NCBI RefSeq assembly: GCF_014648355.1
Contig: NZ_BMQY01000005.1
Coordinates: 558,001 to 622,000, forward strand
Direction of reading: 5' to 3'
DNA length: 64,000 nucleotides
From: Couchioplanes azureus
GTDB lineage: Bacteria; Actinomycetota; Actinomycetes; Mycobacteriales; Micromonosporaceae
Below are positions 63,254 to 64,000 of the stretch, one piece after another. How positions within the stretch are numbered: the stretch's first letter is position 1; each line of letters begins with the position of its first letter. The notes under the pieces are model-generated. The model was given only the letters and a program-made list of their open reading frames with translations, did not search any database and was not told where the DNA came from. Position numbers and translations under genes: made by a program.

Positions 63254-63826
63254 TCAGCGTTCCACCGGGATGACAACGTGCAAGTTGCGCGGCCCGTGCA
63301 CTCCTTCGACCCGGGTGAGCTCGATGTCGCTGGTGGCCGAGGGGCCGCTGATCCAGGTGAGGGGCCGCGCCGGGTCGAGGCGGGCCAGGGCGTCGGGTAC
63401 GCCCCCGACGACCTGGTCCGGGCGGACGACGCAGATGTGCAGATCGGGCAGGAGCGACAGGGCCCGGCGGCCCTGGTCCGGCGAGCCGTCGAGGACGATC
63501 GTGCCGGTCTCGGCCACCGCCACGGCAGCCGCGGTGAGCACCGCGTCGGCGTCGTGCTCGTCCTCGACCACCCGGGCGCCGGCGGGCAGCCACGAGCGGT
63601 CGATCCCCGGCGGGACCACGAGGCGTCCCGGATCCAACGACGCGACGACGGCCGCCACGTCGCCATCGCGGTGGACCACCGCCCGGTAGTCGGTCAGCCG
63701 GTCCACCAGCAGATCCAGGCCGGCCCCGGAACTCCCGGCGGGACGGTAGGCCCGCGGCACCGGCGGCACCGCGGTCTCGCCGAGCGCCGCCCGGATCCGG
63801 GCGAGGACCAGGTCACGACTGCTCAT
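63254..63826 (-). CDS. lutC: LutC/YkgG-like LUD-domain protein
   Basis: A 190-residue protein; ATG 63826 overlaps the upstream stop by 4 nt. The LUD-domain pattern is clear: VVPPGIDRSWLP, AVAETGTIVLDGSPDQGRRALSLLPDLHICVV and the terminal ISGPSATSDIELTRVEGVHGPRNLHVVI. With LutA and LutB it forms the iron-sulfur L-lactate oxidation complex (L-lactate to pyruvate). The preceding gene on this strand has a LutB-like end, supporting a lut operon that enters the window from the right. Confidence 0.88.
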   Translation of the reverse strand: MSSRDLVLARIRAALGETAVPPVPRAYRPAGSSGAGLDLLVDRLTDYRAVVHRDGDVAAVVASLDPGRLVVPPGIDRSWLPAGARVVEDEHDADAVLTAAAVAVAETGTIVLDGSPDQGRRALSLLPDLHICVVRPDQVVGGVPDALARLDPARPLTWISGPSATSDIELTRVEGVHGPRNLHVVIPVER

Positions 63827-64000
63827 CGCCGCGCCCACCATTCCCGGAACGTCTCGGACGGCGGATCCGGAAGGTCGCGGCTCGCGGTCCAGCCGCTCAG
63901 GGGCGGGGGCAGGCGGGTCAGGCGCCCGCTCAGCTTCGCCGCCCGCTGGGCGCGGGCGTACAGGGCCGGACGGTCCATGGTGTACGCCGCCGCGGCCATC
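63823..64000 (-). CDS. lutB: C-terminus of LutB-like iron-sulfur protein
   Basis: The last 58 codons of a gene running off the right edge. The end SGWTASRDLPDPPSETFREWWARR matches the C-terminus of LutB/YkgF-type lactate utilisation proteins. Stop at 63823-63825 overlaps the lutC start (ATGA). The 4Fe-4S and LUD parts lie outside the window. Confidence 0.75.
   Translation of the reverse strand, partial: MAAAAYTMDRPALYARAQRAAKLSGRLTRLPPPLSGWTASRDLPDPPSETFREWWARR

Overview
The window is high-GC actinobacterial chromosome. It has GTG starts, two AfsR-type SARP regulators, an ECF sigma factor with a SnoaL-like tail, mycothiol-style DinB folds, and an S-adenosylhomocysteine (SAH) riboswitch before ahcY. 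The mix suggests a Micromonosporaceae-like filamentous actinomycete (for example Actinoplanes). That placement is an inference; no rRNA or other phylogenetic marker is present.

Layout. 1-10934 is mostly ordinary chromosome: a partial gene, a small Cys-ended peptide convergent to a large SARP/NB-ARC/TPR regulator, an orphan response regulator, a secreted PGRP amidase, an ArsC-like protein, PRC-barrel and DUF3616 proteins, and an XRE regulator with an MFS exporter. 11251-25178 is the most interesting region. It looks like an uncharacterised natural-product cluster: PaaI-type thioesterase and SARP, then convergent to them an ATP-grasp ligase, then an eight-gene operon in which every one of the seven junctions is a 4-nt start/stop overlap. 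The operon encodes an ATP-grasp enzyme, a PaaK-like adenylating enzyme, an MFS exporter, an SDR fused to a DinB-like domain, a free-standing adenylation domain, a free-standing carrier protein, an FAD amine oxidase and an acyl-CoA-synthetase-like ligase. There is no condensation or ketosynthase domain, so amide bonds would most simply be made by the ATP-grasp enzymes. A SARP-like 11-bp-pitch direct repeat lies in the divergent promoter.

25276-46575 holds housekeeping and envelope genes: a ketopantoate-reductase-like protein, a secreted HAD protein, a LuxR pair with a small Cys-ended membrane peptide, a LysM/M15 peptidase, ECF sigma factor, adenosine deaminase, LVIVD and DUF305 secreted proteins, a coiled-coil membrane protein with a third ATP-grasp enzyme, a Gfo/Idh oxidoreductase, a diguanylate cyclase, citrate synthase, a Sua5/YciO protein, a DMT transporter, AlaX and a two-component system. 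46576-50386 is gene-poor and partly decayed: a methyltransferase remnant, secreted proteins of unknown function, and a CsbD-like fragment invaded by a 36-bp tandem repeat. 50387-64000 carries a P450, a non-coding stretch with a 14-bp tandem repeat, peptide deformylase, an M48 peptidase, a sugar isomerase-like gene with a LacI regulator, riboswitch-ahcY, a Na+/H+ antiporter, an ABC-2 exporter, a STAS protein and the end of a lutBC operon.
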